Shown here in pieces: positions 30,801 through 42,800 of a stretch of DNA of 64,000 nt. Origin of the DNA: WQXF01 sp031553615 (GTDB lineage Bacteria; Bacillota; Clostridia; Christensenellales; Aristaeellaceae). The first letter of the stretch is position 1. Every line of letters starts with the position of its first letter. The stretch is from positions 1-64,000 of the forward strand of contig JAVBLJ010000029.1 of NCBI GenBank assembly GCA_031553615.1. Reading direction: 5' to 3'. Both the position numbers and the translations under genes were made by a program. The notes under the pieces are model-generated. The model did no database searches. It was given only the letters and a program-made list of their open reading frames with translations, and was not told the origin of the DNA.

Positions 30801-33800
30801 CGGCGCGCAGTTCCTGGTGATCCCGGGCACGCTGACCGTCACCGGCGCGTGGGATCTGTACCTGGCTGATCTGCGGGCCAAGCCGCTGCCCTCCGGCGTG
30901 CAAATCGTGGGCGCGAGCGATAGCAACGGCTACCCGAAGGATAGCCTGCTCATCACCCTGCCCGCAGCGGGCACCCTCGATATCGCCAACATCCCCGTGG
31001 GCTCCTACACCGTGCGCGAGGTCGTCGCGCCCGATGGGTATGCCCTGCCCCTGGCCACCGAGCAGACGGTGACCGTCACCATCGCCGGAACCGGCCACGC
31101 CTACGACGAGGTCAGCTTCAGCGATCCGCGCGTGACGGTATCCATCGAGAAGTTCGACATCACCGGCGGTACCGCACTGAGCGGCGCGACCTTCGGCATC
31201 TTCACCAAGGCCGAATACGACAAGGGTGTTGCCAACCGCATCGCCGCCAACGCTAAGTATGTGCTGACTACCAATGCGAGCGGCAAGGCTTCCACCTCCG
31301 CCAGCCAGCTGCTGGCTCCGGGCACCTACTACCTGGTCGAGTTGGCTGCGCCCGCCAACTACACGATCAGCTTTGCGGACAAGGCGTTCACCGTCAGCGC
31401 GAAGTCGCAGGTCTACTCCTACAACTTCACCAAGACGGCCATGACCGGCACGAACGCCTCCAAGCTCGAGCAGTACTTCGGCGCGATCACCGATATGTAC
31501 TGCACCGGCTCGCTCAAGATTCAAAAGAACGACGCCGAGAGCAAGAACCCGCAGACCGGCGCGGAGTTCATCATCCGCAACAAGAGCACGAACGCCGCCT
31601 CCGGCACCTGGGCGCACTTCATCGCCGCCTTCACCAACCAGGCGGGCGTGCTCACCAAGGAAACCGAGGGCACCGCATCGGTGCTGCGCGCGGTCATTCC
31701 CGCCAGCGGCACGCTGACCATCTCCGGCCTGCCCCTGGGCCTGTACGAGGTCGAGGAGGTCAAGGCACCCAGCGGCTTCGCCATCGCCAAGCCTGCCAAG
31801 CAGGATGTCACCGTCACCTCCGTGGCGGGCGGCGTGAGCGTCACCTACACCGATCAGCGCGTGCGCGTCGACATCAAGAAGGTCGATGGCAACAACGCGG
31901 GCCTGGCGGGCGTGGTGTTCGCCATCCATAGGGACAACGCGGGCGTGCAGGGCACCGAGCTCTACGCGCTGGCCGCCACCGATGGCCAGGGCAAGACCGC
32001 GACCACCAGCGCACAGATGCTGGCCCCGGGCACCTACTGGCTGGTCGAGAAATCGGCCCCCGCAGGCTACACCATCAGCTTCACCCCCACCAAGTTCACC
32101 GTGAGCAATACCTCGCAGGTGTACTACTACAACTTCACCGGCACCCACCTGGCCGATACCGCGCTGGAGCAGTGGTTCACCGGACCCATCCAGAACAACT
32201 TCACCAGCGGCGGCCTGACCCTGATCAAGGAGGACGCGGAGACCAAGGCCCGCCTGAACGGCGCGGTGATTACCATCGCCATGGTGAGCGAGGTCGCCAG
32301 CGGCTCCTGGACCAAGTTCCTGGCCGGCACGTTCCCCAGCAACGTGCAGAAGGTGGGCAACACCCTGCGCGTGACCCTGAACGGCACCGGCGTGGATGTG
32401 GGCACCTTCGTGTTCTCCAGCATCCCGCTGGGCACCTACACCGTCACCGAGGTCCAGGCCCCCGATGGATACGCGGTCACCACCGCCGATGTCCGCACCG
32501 TGACCGTTCCCTCCACGGGCGTGATCGTTACCTATAGCGATTACCGCACCCGTTTGGAAATCGAGAAGGTCGAGCTTGGCGCATCGGGCAAGGGCATCGC
32601 GGGCGTGAAGTTTGGCATCTTCACCAAGGCTGAGTACGACAAGGGCGTGGCCAATCGCGTGGAGGGCAAGGCCAAGTACGTGCTGGTTACCGATGCGAGC
32701 GGCAAGATCGCCACCTCGGCCACCCAGCTGCTGACCCCGGGCGATTACTACCTGGTCGAGCTCTCGGCTCCGGCCAACTACCGCATCACCTTCGCCGACA
32801 AGGCGTTCACCGTGAGCGCCACCTCGAAGGTCGTCAGCTTCAACTTCACCGGCACGCATCGCAGCGCGGCGGCGGAGGAGAGCTACACCGGCAAAATCAC
32901 CAACGATTACGCGCGTGGCTCGCTGAAGATCGATAAGGTCGACGCGGCCAGCACCTCCACCTACCTGGGCGGCGCGGAATTCACCGTGAAGCCGGTAACC
33001 ACCGCAGCAGGTGCCGAAGCCTGGAATTACTACATCGCCAACTTCCAGGCCCAGTCCGGCGTAACCGTGGTGACCCAGAGCGGCAGCAGCTGGCTCAAGG
33101 TCGTGCACGGCGCGGGCGGCACGGTGACCATCGCGGGCCTGCCCATCGGCACCTACGAGGTGACCGAAACCAAATCCCCCAACGGCTACGCCATCGCCAA
33201 CCCGGCGGCGCAGACCGTGACGGTCGCCGTGGGTACCACCGCCGTGACCGCGCAGTTCAAGGACGAGCGCGTACGCGTGGAGATCGAGAAGTTCGACGCC
33301 ACCGGCAATACGCCGGTGCAGGGCGTGAAGTTCGGCATCTTTACCGACAGCGTGTACCAGACCCCGGCCAACCGCGTGGAGGCCCAGGCCAAGTACGTGC
33401 TGACCACCGGCGCAAACGGCAAGGCCGCCACCTCGGCGACGCAGCTGCTGGAGCCGGGCACCTACTGGCTCATGGAGCTCTCCGCCCCGGCGGGCTACGC
33501 CATCACCTTTGTGCCCAAGAGCTTCACCGTCAGCAACACCGCCCAGACTTACTCCTTCAACTTCACGGCCACCGCCAGGACCGGCGCGGATGCCGCCAAG
33601 CTGGAGCAGTACTTCGGCAAGGTCGTCAACGGCACGGCCACCGGCTCGCTCAAGATCGAGAAGGTGGACGCGGCCAACACTTCGAAGTTCCTGACCGGCG
33701 CGGAATTCACCGTGCGCAACGTGAGCACGGTAGCAGCGGCGGGCGCTTGGGAGCACTTCGCGGCCTCGTACACCCCGCCCGCGGGCGTGACCAAGGCGAC

Positions 33801-36800
33801 CGAGAGCGGCAAGACCGTGCTCAAGGTCGTGCTGGGCGCGAGCTCCGGCGGTACCATCACCCTCACCGGGCTGCCCACCGGCAGCTACACCGTGGAGGAG
33901 ACCAAGGCCCCCGAAGGCTACGCGCTGCCCGTGCCCGCCACCCAGACGGTGACGGTCACCACCGGCGCTACCCCCGTGACGGCCCAATTCAAGGATGAGC
34001 GCGTGCGCGTGGAGATCGAGAAGATCGATGCGAGCAACGCCAAGCTGGCGGGCGTGGTGTTCGCCATCTACAAGGACAACGCGGGCGCGAAGGGCGATAA
34101 GCTCTTCACCCTGTCCGCCACCGACGCCCAGGGCAAGACGGCGACCACCGCCGCCCAGCTCCTGGCCCCGGGCACCTACTGGCTGGTGGAAGAATCGGCC
34201 CCGGCGGGCTACGAAATCACCTTCCCGGCCACCAGCTTCGTGGTGGACAACACCACGCCGCTGTACCGCTTCAACTTCACCGCCACCAAGGGCTCCGGCG
34301 CTACCGGCACCGAGTATTGGTACGGCAAGGCCATCTCCAACGACTTCGCCAAGGCTGGCCTCACCATCCACAAGGTCGACGCCGAGGGCGGCGCGAAGCT
34401 CAGCGGCGCGACGTTCACCGTCAGCATGGTGAGCGAGGTCGCCTCGGGCTCCTGGGCGAAGTACCTCACGGGCACCTTCCCCAGCAACGTGACCGTGGTG
34501 GGCTCTACCCTGCAGGTGGTGCTCAACGGCACGGGCGCGAACACCGGAACCTTCACGCTGGACAACATTCCGCTCGGCGTGTACAAGGTGAAGGAGATCC
34601 AGGCCCCCGATGGATACTCCATCGATGCCACCGATGAGCGCCAGGCCACCGTGGCCGCCGTGGGCGCGTCGGTCACCTTCTCCAACAACCGCGCTCGCGT
34701 GATCATCGACAAGACCGAGCCCATGGGCAACTCCGTGGCCGGAGCCGTGTTCGAGATCCGCAAGGGCACGCAGAATGGCGCGGTCGCCTACACCCTGACC
34801 ACCGACGCCCAGGGCCACGCGGAGACCACGGCGGCGCAGCCGCTGATCGCGGGCACCTACTGGCTGGTGGAAACCCAGGCCCCCGCCAACTACCGCATCA
34901 CCTTCACCCCGGTGAGCTTCACCGTGAGCCGCACGGCCAAGACCTACTCGTTCGAATACGATGCGGAGAATGGCTACGCGCGCGGCGATCTGAAGGTGCA
35001 GAAGGTCGATAGCGCCAACGCGGCGCTGATCGGCGCGGAGTTCACCGTGAAGCCCGCCACCAATCCGTTGGCCGGGGCCGATGCGTGGACCCACTACCTC
35101 ACCCAGGCAACCCTGCCTGCGGGCGTGACCGCCGACACCACCAAGCGCGAGCTGGTCGTCAAGCTGACGGCGAGCAGCGAGGTGACGCTGACCAACCTGC
35201 CCATCGGCAGCTACGTCGTCACCGAGACCAAGGCCCCGTCGGGCTACGCCATCGCCAACCCGGCCTCCCAGACCGTGAGTGTGACCACGGCGAGCACGGG
35301 CGCGGCCACGGTGCTGGCCAAGTTCGCCGATCCGCGCGCCGTGGTGAGCATCGAGAAGTTCGACGCCACCGGCACCAAGGCCGTTCAAGGCGCGAAGTTC
35401 GGCATCTTTGCCGACAGCGTGTACCAGACCCCGGCCAACCGCGTGGAATCCAAGGCATTGTATGTGCTGACCACCGATGCCAACGGCAAGGCCGCCACCA
35501 CGGCGGCGCAGCTGCTGGCCCCGGGCACCTACTGGCTTATGGAGCTCTTCGCTCCGACGGGCTACGCCATCTCCTTTGAGCCCAAGAGCTTCACCGTCAG
35601 CAACACCGCGCCGCTGTACTCCTACAACTTCACGGCCACCGCCATGACCGGCGCGGACGCCGCCAAGCTGGAGCAGTACTTCGGCAAGATTCTCAACGAG
35701 TTCGCTCCGGGCGCGCTCAAGCTCGCCAAGGTCGACGCCGAAGCCAAGACCGTCAACCTCATCGGCGCGGAGTTCTACATCACCAACGTCTCCACGGTGG
35801 CCGTAGCGGGCACCTGGGAGCACTTCCTGCAGAACTTTAGCAAGTACTGCACTGCGGTGGGGGCCACCGTCACCGCCGATGTCGCCAACAAGCGCCTGCA
35901 CGTGGTCATGATCGCCGCGCAGCCCGCCACCATCGAGGGTCTGCCTACCGGCGTGTACACCGTGAAGGAAATCAAAGCGCCCGACGGCTACGCCATCCCC
36001 ACCCCGGATAACCAGAATGTCACCGTGACCCCGCTCGTGCCGGGAACGCCCAACCTGCTCACCTTCGAGGATCAGCGCGTGCGCGTGGAAATCGAGAAGG
36101 TCGATGCCAACAACGCGGCCCTGGCGGGCGTGGTGTTCGCCATCCATGCCGACAACGGCGGCGCGAAGGGCGGCAAGCTCTTCGAACTGCCCGTCACCGG
36201 CAGCAATGGCAAGACCGCGACCACCGCGAGCCAGAAGCTGACCCCGGGTACCTACTGGCTGGTCGAGCAATCGGCCCCGGCGGGCTACGAGATCACCTTC
36301 CCGGCCACCAAGTTTGTGGTCACGAACACCTCGCAGACGGTGGTGTTCAACTTCACCGCCACCAAGCCCGCCCTGCCGAGCGAGGACTTTGGCAAGATTA
36401 CCAACGACTTCGCCAAGGCAGGCCTGACCATCACCAAGACCGACGCGGACACCGGCGCGAAGCTGGGCGGCGCGGTATTCACGGTGGAAAAGGTCACCGA
36501 GGTCGCGGTGGGTTCCTGGTCCAAGTACCTGGCCACCTTCCCGCGCACCAACGTGACGGTGAGCGGCAGCAAGCTGGTCGTCACCCTGCCCGCCATCGGC
36601 GCGGATGCGGGAACCTACACCTTCTCCGATATCCCGCTGGGCACCTATCTGGTGACCGAGACCCACGCCCCGCAGGGCTACGCGGTGGATCTGACCCGCA
36701 CCCGGACCGCGGACACCACCACAGGCACCGCCTCGGTGAGCTTCAGCGATGCGCGCGTGCGCGTGGAGATCGAGAAGATCGATCCGGCCGGCGATCCTGT

Positions 36801-39800
36801 GAAGGACGTGAAGTTCGGCATCTTCCGCAAGGATCCGGTCACGGGCTACAAGACCGCGACCGAGGCCAACGCCGACTTCGTGCTCACTACCGATGCGAAC
36901 GGCAAAGCGGCCACCACCGCCGCTCAGCTGCTCACTGCGGGCACCTACAAGCTCGTCGAGCTCTATGCCCCGAGCAACTACGCCATCACTTTCACCCCGG
37001 TCGAGTTCGTGGTGGATATCACCTCGGCGGTGATCTACTACAACTTCACCGCCACCGCCCACGCTGCGGGCACCGATCACACCACCCAGCCCAAGGCGAT
37101 CGCCAACGACTATGCGCGCGGCGATTTGAAGATCACCAAGAAGGATGATCTGGGCGCGGCGCTGGTCGGCGCGGTGTTCACCGTCAAGCCCGCCACCAAT
37201 CCGCTCGCGGGCGCGAACGCCTGGCTGAACTACCTCGCCAAGGCCACGCTGCCCGCCGGCGTAACCGCCGACAACACCAACAAGCAGTTGATCGTGACCA
37301 TGACGGCCTTGGCCGAGATCACCCTGATCGGACTGCCCATCGGCGACTACCTGGTGACCGAGACCCAGGCCCCCAGCGGCTATGCGCTCGCCAACCCGGC
37401 GGCCTCCACGGTGACCGTCACCGCCCAGACCACCGGCGCGTCCGCCGCCACCGTCCAGATGAGCGACCCGCGCGTGCGCGTGATCATCGAGAAATTCGAT
37501 GCCACCGGCACCAAGCCGGTCGCGGGCGTGAAGTTCGGCATCTTTACCGATGAGGCCTACAAGGCTGGCGTACTCACCGACGCCAAGGCCAAGTACGTGC
37601 TCACCACCGGAGCGGACGGCAAAATCGGCACCAGCGCCACCCAGCTGCTGGAGCCGGGCACCTACTGGCTGGTCGAGCTGGATGCGCCCGAGGGCTACAA
37701 GATCAGCTTCACCGCCACCTCGTTCGTGGTTTCGAACACCAGCGCAATGTATTCCTTCAACTTCACCGCCACGGCGATGACGGGGCCGGACGCAAAGACG
37801 CTGGAAACCTACTTCGGAAAGATTCGCAACAACACCGAGACCGGCACCCTCCGCATCGAGAAGGTCGATGCCGACAAGCCGACCAGCTACTTGGGCGGCG
37901 CGGTATTCACCGTGCGCAACCTGAGTACCGTGGCGGCCGAGGGCGCTTGGGAGTACTTCTTGGAGGATTACGCCAAGAGCCTGCCCTCCGGCATCAGCAT
38001 CATCACGCTGACCGGCGGCGAAAAGGCGCTGAGCGTGACACTCCCGGTCGCGGGCGTCCTCAACATCTCCGGCCTGCCCATCGGTGAGTACAGCGTCACC
38101 GAGACCCAGGCCCCGCTGTACTACGCGCTGCCCAAGGTCACCACCCAGAACGTCACGGTGACCATCTCGGTCTCCGGCAGCACCAACACCGTCACCTTCG
38201 CCGATCCGCGCGTGCGCGTGGAGATCGAGAAGGTGGACGCGGCGAACGAGCCGCTCCAGGGCGTGCGCTTCGGTATCTTTACCGATGCCGTGTACCAGCT
38301 GGCCGACCTGACCGAGGGCAAGGCCAAGTACGTGCTGGTGACCGATGGAAGCGGCAAGGCTGCCACCACGACGGTGCAGCCGCTGGAGCCGGGCACCTAC
38401 TGGCTGGTCGAGCTCTCCACCCCCAGCGGCTACGATATCTCCTTCACGCCGCAGAAGTTCGTGGTCTCGGCCACCTCGAAGGTGTTTGCCTTCAACTTCA
38501 CCAAGACCCCGCGCGGCGACGCCGAGATCGAGACCCACTTTGGGGTCATCACCAACGAGTTTGCCAAGACCTCCCTCACCATCAAGAAGCGCGACGCAGC
38601 CAATGCCTCCAAGGCGCTCGAGGGCGCGGAGTTCATCGTGCACAACGTCTCCACCGTGGCGACGGGCGCGTGGGCCGATTACCTCGATAAGCTGAAGCTC
38701 GCTCCGCCGCTGGCGGGGGTGACCGAGGAGACCCAGACCGTGGGCCCGAACACCTACCGCGTGCTGCGCATCGTGCTCGGCGCGGGCTCCGGCGGCACCA
38801 TCACGCTCGAGAATCTGCCCATGGGCGTGTACGATGTAACCGAGGTCAAGGCCCCGGCGGGCTACGCCATCGCCATCCCGACCAAGCAGACCGTCGATAC
38901 CGCCAACGGCGGCAAGACGCTGAACTTCGACGATCCGCGCGTGCGCGTGGAGATCGAGAAGCACCGTCAGGATAGCACGGCGCTGCAGGGCGTGGTGTTC
39001 GGCATCTTCACCGAGGCCAACTACCTCATCAATGCGCTGGCCGAAAGCGATGCCAAGTACCTGCTGACCACCGATGCCAACGGCAAGGCCGCCACCACCG
39101 AGGCGCAGCTTCTGGAGCCGGGCACCTACTACCTGATCGAGCTCTCCGCGCCCGCGGGCTACGACATCACCTTCCAGCCCGTCAAGCTGGTGGTGGATAA
39201 CACCACCCAGACCTACGCCTTCAACTTCACCGCCACCCAGCGCTCCACCCCGACCCATCAGTTGGAGGAGGAGTACGCGGGCAAGATCACCAACAACTTC
39301 ACCGTCAACAAGGCGGGCCTGGTGATCGAGAAGAAGGATGCCTCCACCCAAGGCCTACTGCCCGGAGCGGAATTCACGCTCAAGCCCAAGACCCTGGCGG
39401 CGGCGGGCACCAATGCCTGGCTGTACTACCTCAATACCATGCCCAGCATCGCGGGCGTGAGCATCAAGGAGCAAGGCGGCGCGAAGGTGCTTCGCATCGT
39501 AACCCAGATCGGCAGCGCGACCACCCTGACCGGCCTGCCCATCGGTGAATACGAGATCACCGAGACCCGTGCGCCGCTCGGCTACGCGCTGCCCCTGAAC
39601 CCCACCCAGACAGCGACCTTGATCAAGGATACGCTGACCCCGGTGACACTCACTTTCACCGATAGCCGCGTCAAGGTCTCCATCGAAAAGCTGGACGCCA
39701 ACGGCGAACCGCTGGCGGGCGCTAAGTTCGGCATCTTCACCGACGCGGTCTACCAGCTTGGACCCACCTACCGCGTCGAGAACAACGCCCAGTACAAGCT

Positions 39801-42800
39801 GCTGACCGGCGCGGATGGCAAGGTTGAATCCTCGCTGACCCAGCTGCTGGCCGAAGGCACCTACTGGCTGGTTGAGCTGGCTGCCCCGCTGGGCTACACC
39901 ATCAACTTCACGCCGAAGTCGTTCACGGTGAGCCGCACCGGCACGGTGTTCAACCTCAACTTCACCGCTACCGCCAGCACCAGCCCCAACAAGGAAGAGG
40001 AAGAGGTGTACTTCGGCGCTATCGTCAACGACTTCACCGAGGGCTCGTTCGTCATCCGCAAGGCCGACGACGAGACCGGCCTGCTGCTGGAGGGTGCGCA
40101 GTTCATCGTGCGCAACACCGAATCCGCACCGGGCGCTTGGGCGAAGTACCTCAATAGCGTGACCGGCGCTGGCCTGGCGAAGGTAAACGTCGGCGCGGAG
40201 GATGCGCTGAGCGTGACGCTCATGCCGGGTTCCGGCGGCACCATCACCCTCAGCAAGCTGCCCATCGGCAAGTACACCGTGACCGAGGTCAAGGCCCCCG
40301 AAGGCTACGCCATCGCCAGCACCAACGAGCTGATCATCGTGCTGGAAGACGGCGCGACCATGGCCCCCGTCGCCTCGTTCACCGATCACCGCGCGCGCGT
40401 GGAGATCGAGAAGAAGGATGCCAACGGCGCAGCCCTGTCGGGCGCCACCTTCGGTATCTTCACCGACACGGCCTACAAGGCCGGCGTGCTGACCCAGGCC
40501 AAGGCACTCTTCACCATTGCTACCAACGCCTCCGGCAAGGCCGAGACCGGCAAGACGCAGTTGCTGCCCGACGGCATCTACTGGGTCGTCGAGCTCAGCG
40601 CTCCGGTCGGGTATGCGATCACCTTCCAGCCCGTCTCCTTCGAGGTTGACCGGACCAAGACGGTGTTCCGCTTCACCTTCACCGACAAGGCGACCCCGGC
40701 CGATGAGGACACCGAATCCCGCGAACCGGCCATCGAGAATGGCTTCGCCACCACCACCCTGACCCTCAAGAAGTACAACGAGGGTTCGGAATTCCTCGTA
40801 GGCGCGGAGTTCCTGCTCATCAACACGAGCACCGTCGCCAAGGATGCGTGGAAGCACTTCGTGGCCAACTTCACCAACACCGCCGATGCGCGCATCGTGG
40901 GCGTGGGCGATCCGACCGGTTACCCGAAGGATAGCGTCCACATCACGCTGATCACCGGCCAGCTCACCCTGGAAGAGCTGCCGTGGGGCGTGTACACGCT
41001 GCGCGAAGTCAAGGCCCCGGCGGGCTACGCCATCGTCGATAGCGCCGAGCGCACCCTGCGCCTGGGCGATCCGGCGTTGCTCACCGCCCAGCACAAGCTG
41101 GATGACCTGCAGGAGTTCCACGACGCGTACCTGCGCGTGCGGATCGAGAAGCGCGACGATATCGGCAACAAGCTGGAGAAAGCCAAGTTCAGCGTGTTCA
41201 CCGATGCGTACTACCAGACCCACAAGACCGCGCTGGACGCCGCCGACGCGCTGTTCACCATCCAGACCGATGCGGCCGGTATCGCCGAATCCACCGAGCT
41301 CGATGCGAGCAAGCTGGCTCCGGGCAAGTATTGGTTGGCCGAGACCTCCGCGCCGGACTATCACGAGATCACCTTCCAGCCAGTGAGCTTCACCGTCGCC
41401 GCGAACCAGACCAAGTTCCTCTACAACTTCACCGCCACCCCCACTGCCAACGACGTGCCGGGCTACGAGGGCAAGCCGTCCGCAGTCATCCTGAACGCGA
41501 TCAGCGCGGGTGAGCTGGTGATAGAGAAGCTGGATAGCGAGACCGAGAGCAAGCTAACCGGCGCCACCTTCCGCATGGCGGCCAGCAAATCGCTGGTGCC
41601 CGGCGCATGGGATCGCTTCCTGGCAACCCTGGCCACCGCGCCGCAGCCCGGCGTGACCGTGGAAGCTGCCAACAAGACGCTGCTGCTGCGGCTGGCCGCC
41701 CCGAACACCCTGTTCCACCTCCTCAACATCCCGTGGGGCGAGTACACCCTTACCGAAATCGTTGCGCCGGGCGGCTACGCCATTGGCGAACCCCAGGGCA
41801 AGACGGTGTACATCGGCGATCCGGTCCGGGTAGGCTCCGCCGACTACGAAACCGCCCCGACGGTGCACTTCATGGATCCGCGAATCCGCCTGCGCCTGCT
41901 CAAGGTCGATGAGGAAGGCACGCCGCTGGCCGGTGCCGAGTTCGTCATCCGCGATGCGAACGATGCGCTGGTGCACGTGCTCGCACCCACCGACGCGGCC
42001 GGGTTCACCGAGACCACCGCCGCGCAGAAGCTCCTGCCCGGCACCTACAAGCTGGTGGAAACCAAGGCTCCGGCTGGCTTCACGGTCTACCCGGACCCGA
42101 TCACCTTCACCGTCACCGATACGCAGACCGAATGGATCTACAACCTCACCGGCACGCCGGTGGCGGGCGAAGTGACCAAGGCGTTCGACGATCTCGAGCT
42201 GCCGCTGGTCGATCCGTACGGACGCAGCTCCATCACCCTGTTCAAGGCCGACAGCCAGACACCCAACAACCCCAGGCTCTCCGGCGCGGTGTTCGAGATC
42301 ACCCAAATCTCCACCATCATGCCCAACCTATGGATCAAGTTCCTCGATGAGCTGACCAACAACCCGCAACCGGGCGTCATGATCGCGGATGGCGGAAAGC
42401 TCCACGTGACCTCCTCCAAGGGCAAAGCCTTCGTCGATCGGCTGCCCTGGGGCGAGTACACGGTGCAGGAGATTCTCGCGCCCAAGGGCTACGTGATCTC
42501 TCAGCCCGAGGTGCGCACCCTGTACGTCGGCGATCCGGAAGATGAGCTGGTCAAGCTCACCGGCAACGCCTACGCGCTGGAGCCCAGCTCCTCGTTCGTC
42601 GATCTGCGCATCCGCGTGGTGATCGCCAAGATCAACCAGTTCGGAAACCTGCTGGAGGGCGTCACCTTCCGCATCGAGCAGATCAACGATCCGGCCAACC
42701 CGGTGCTCATGGAAACCCTGGTCACCAATAGCGATGGCCGCGCCGTATCGACGGTGTCGTTCGCGCCGGGCCGCTACCGCTTGGTGGAGGAAAAGACCAT

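Noticed and set aside
23260..39351. Antisense open frame of about 5,360 codons opposite the giant gene (and another of about 1,600 codons at 15937-20745)
   Set aside because: The giant gene almost never uses Leu TTA/CTA or Ser TCA codons, so one antisense frame has no stops. Its translation is low-complexity (Gly, His, Val, Arg-rich) and shows no domain; it is a composition artefact of a repetitive GC-rich gene.
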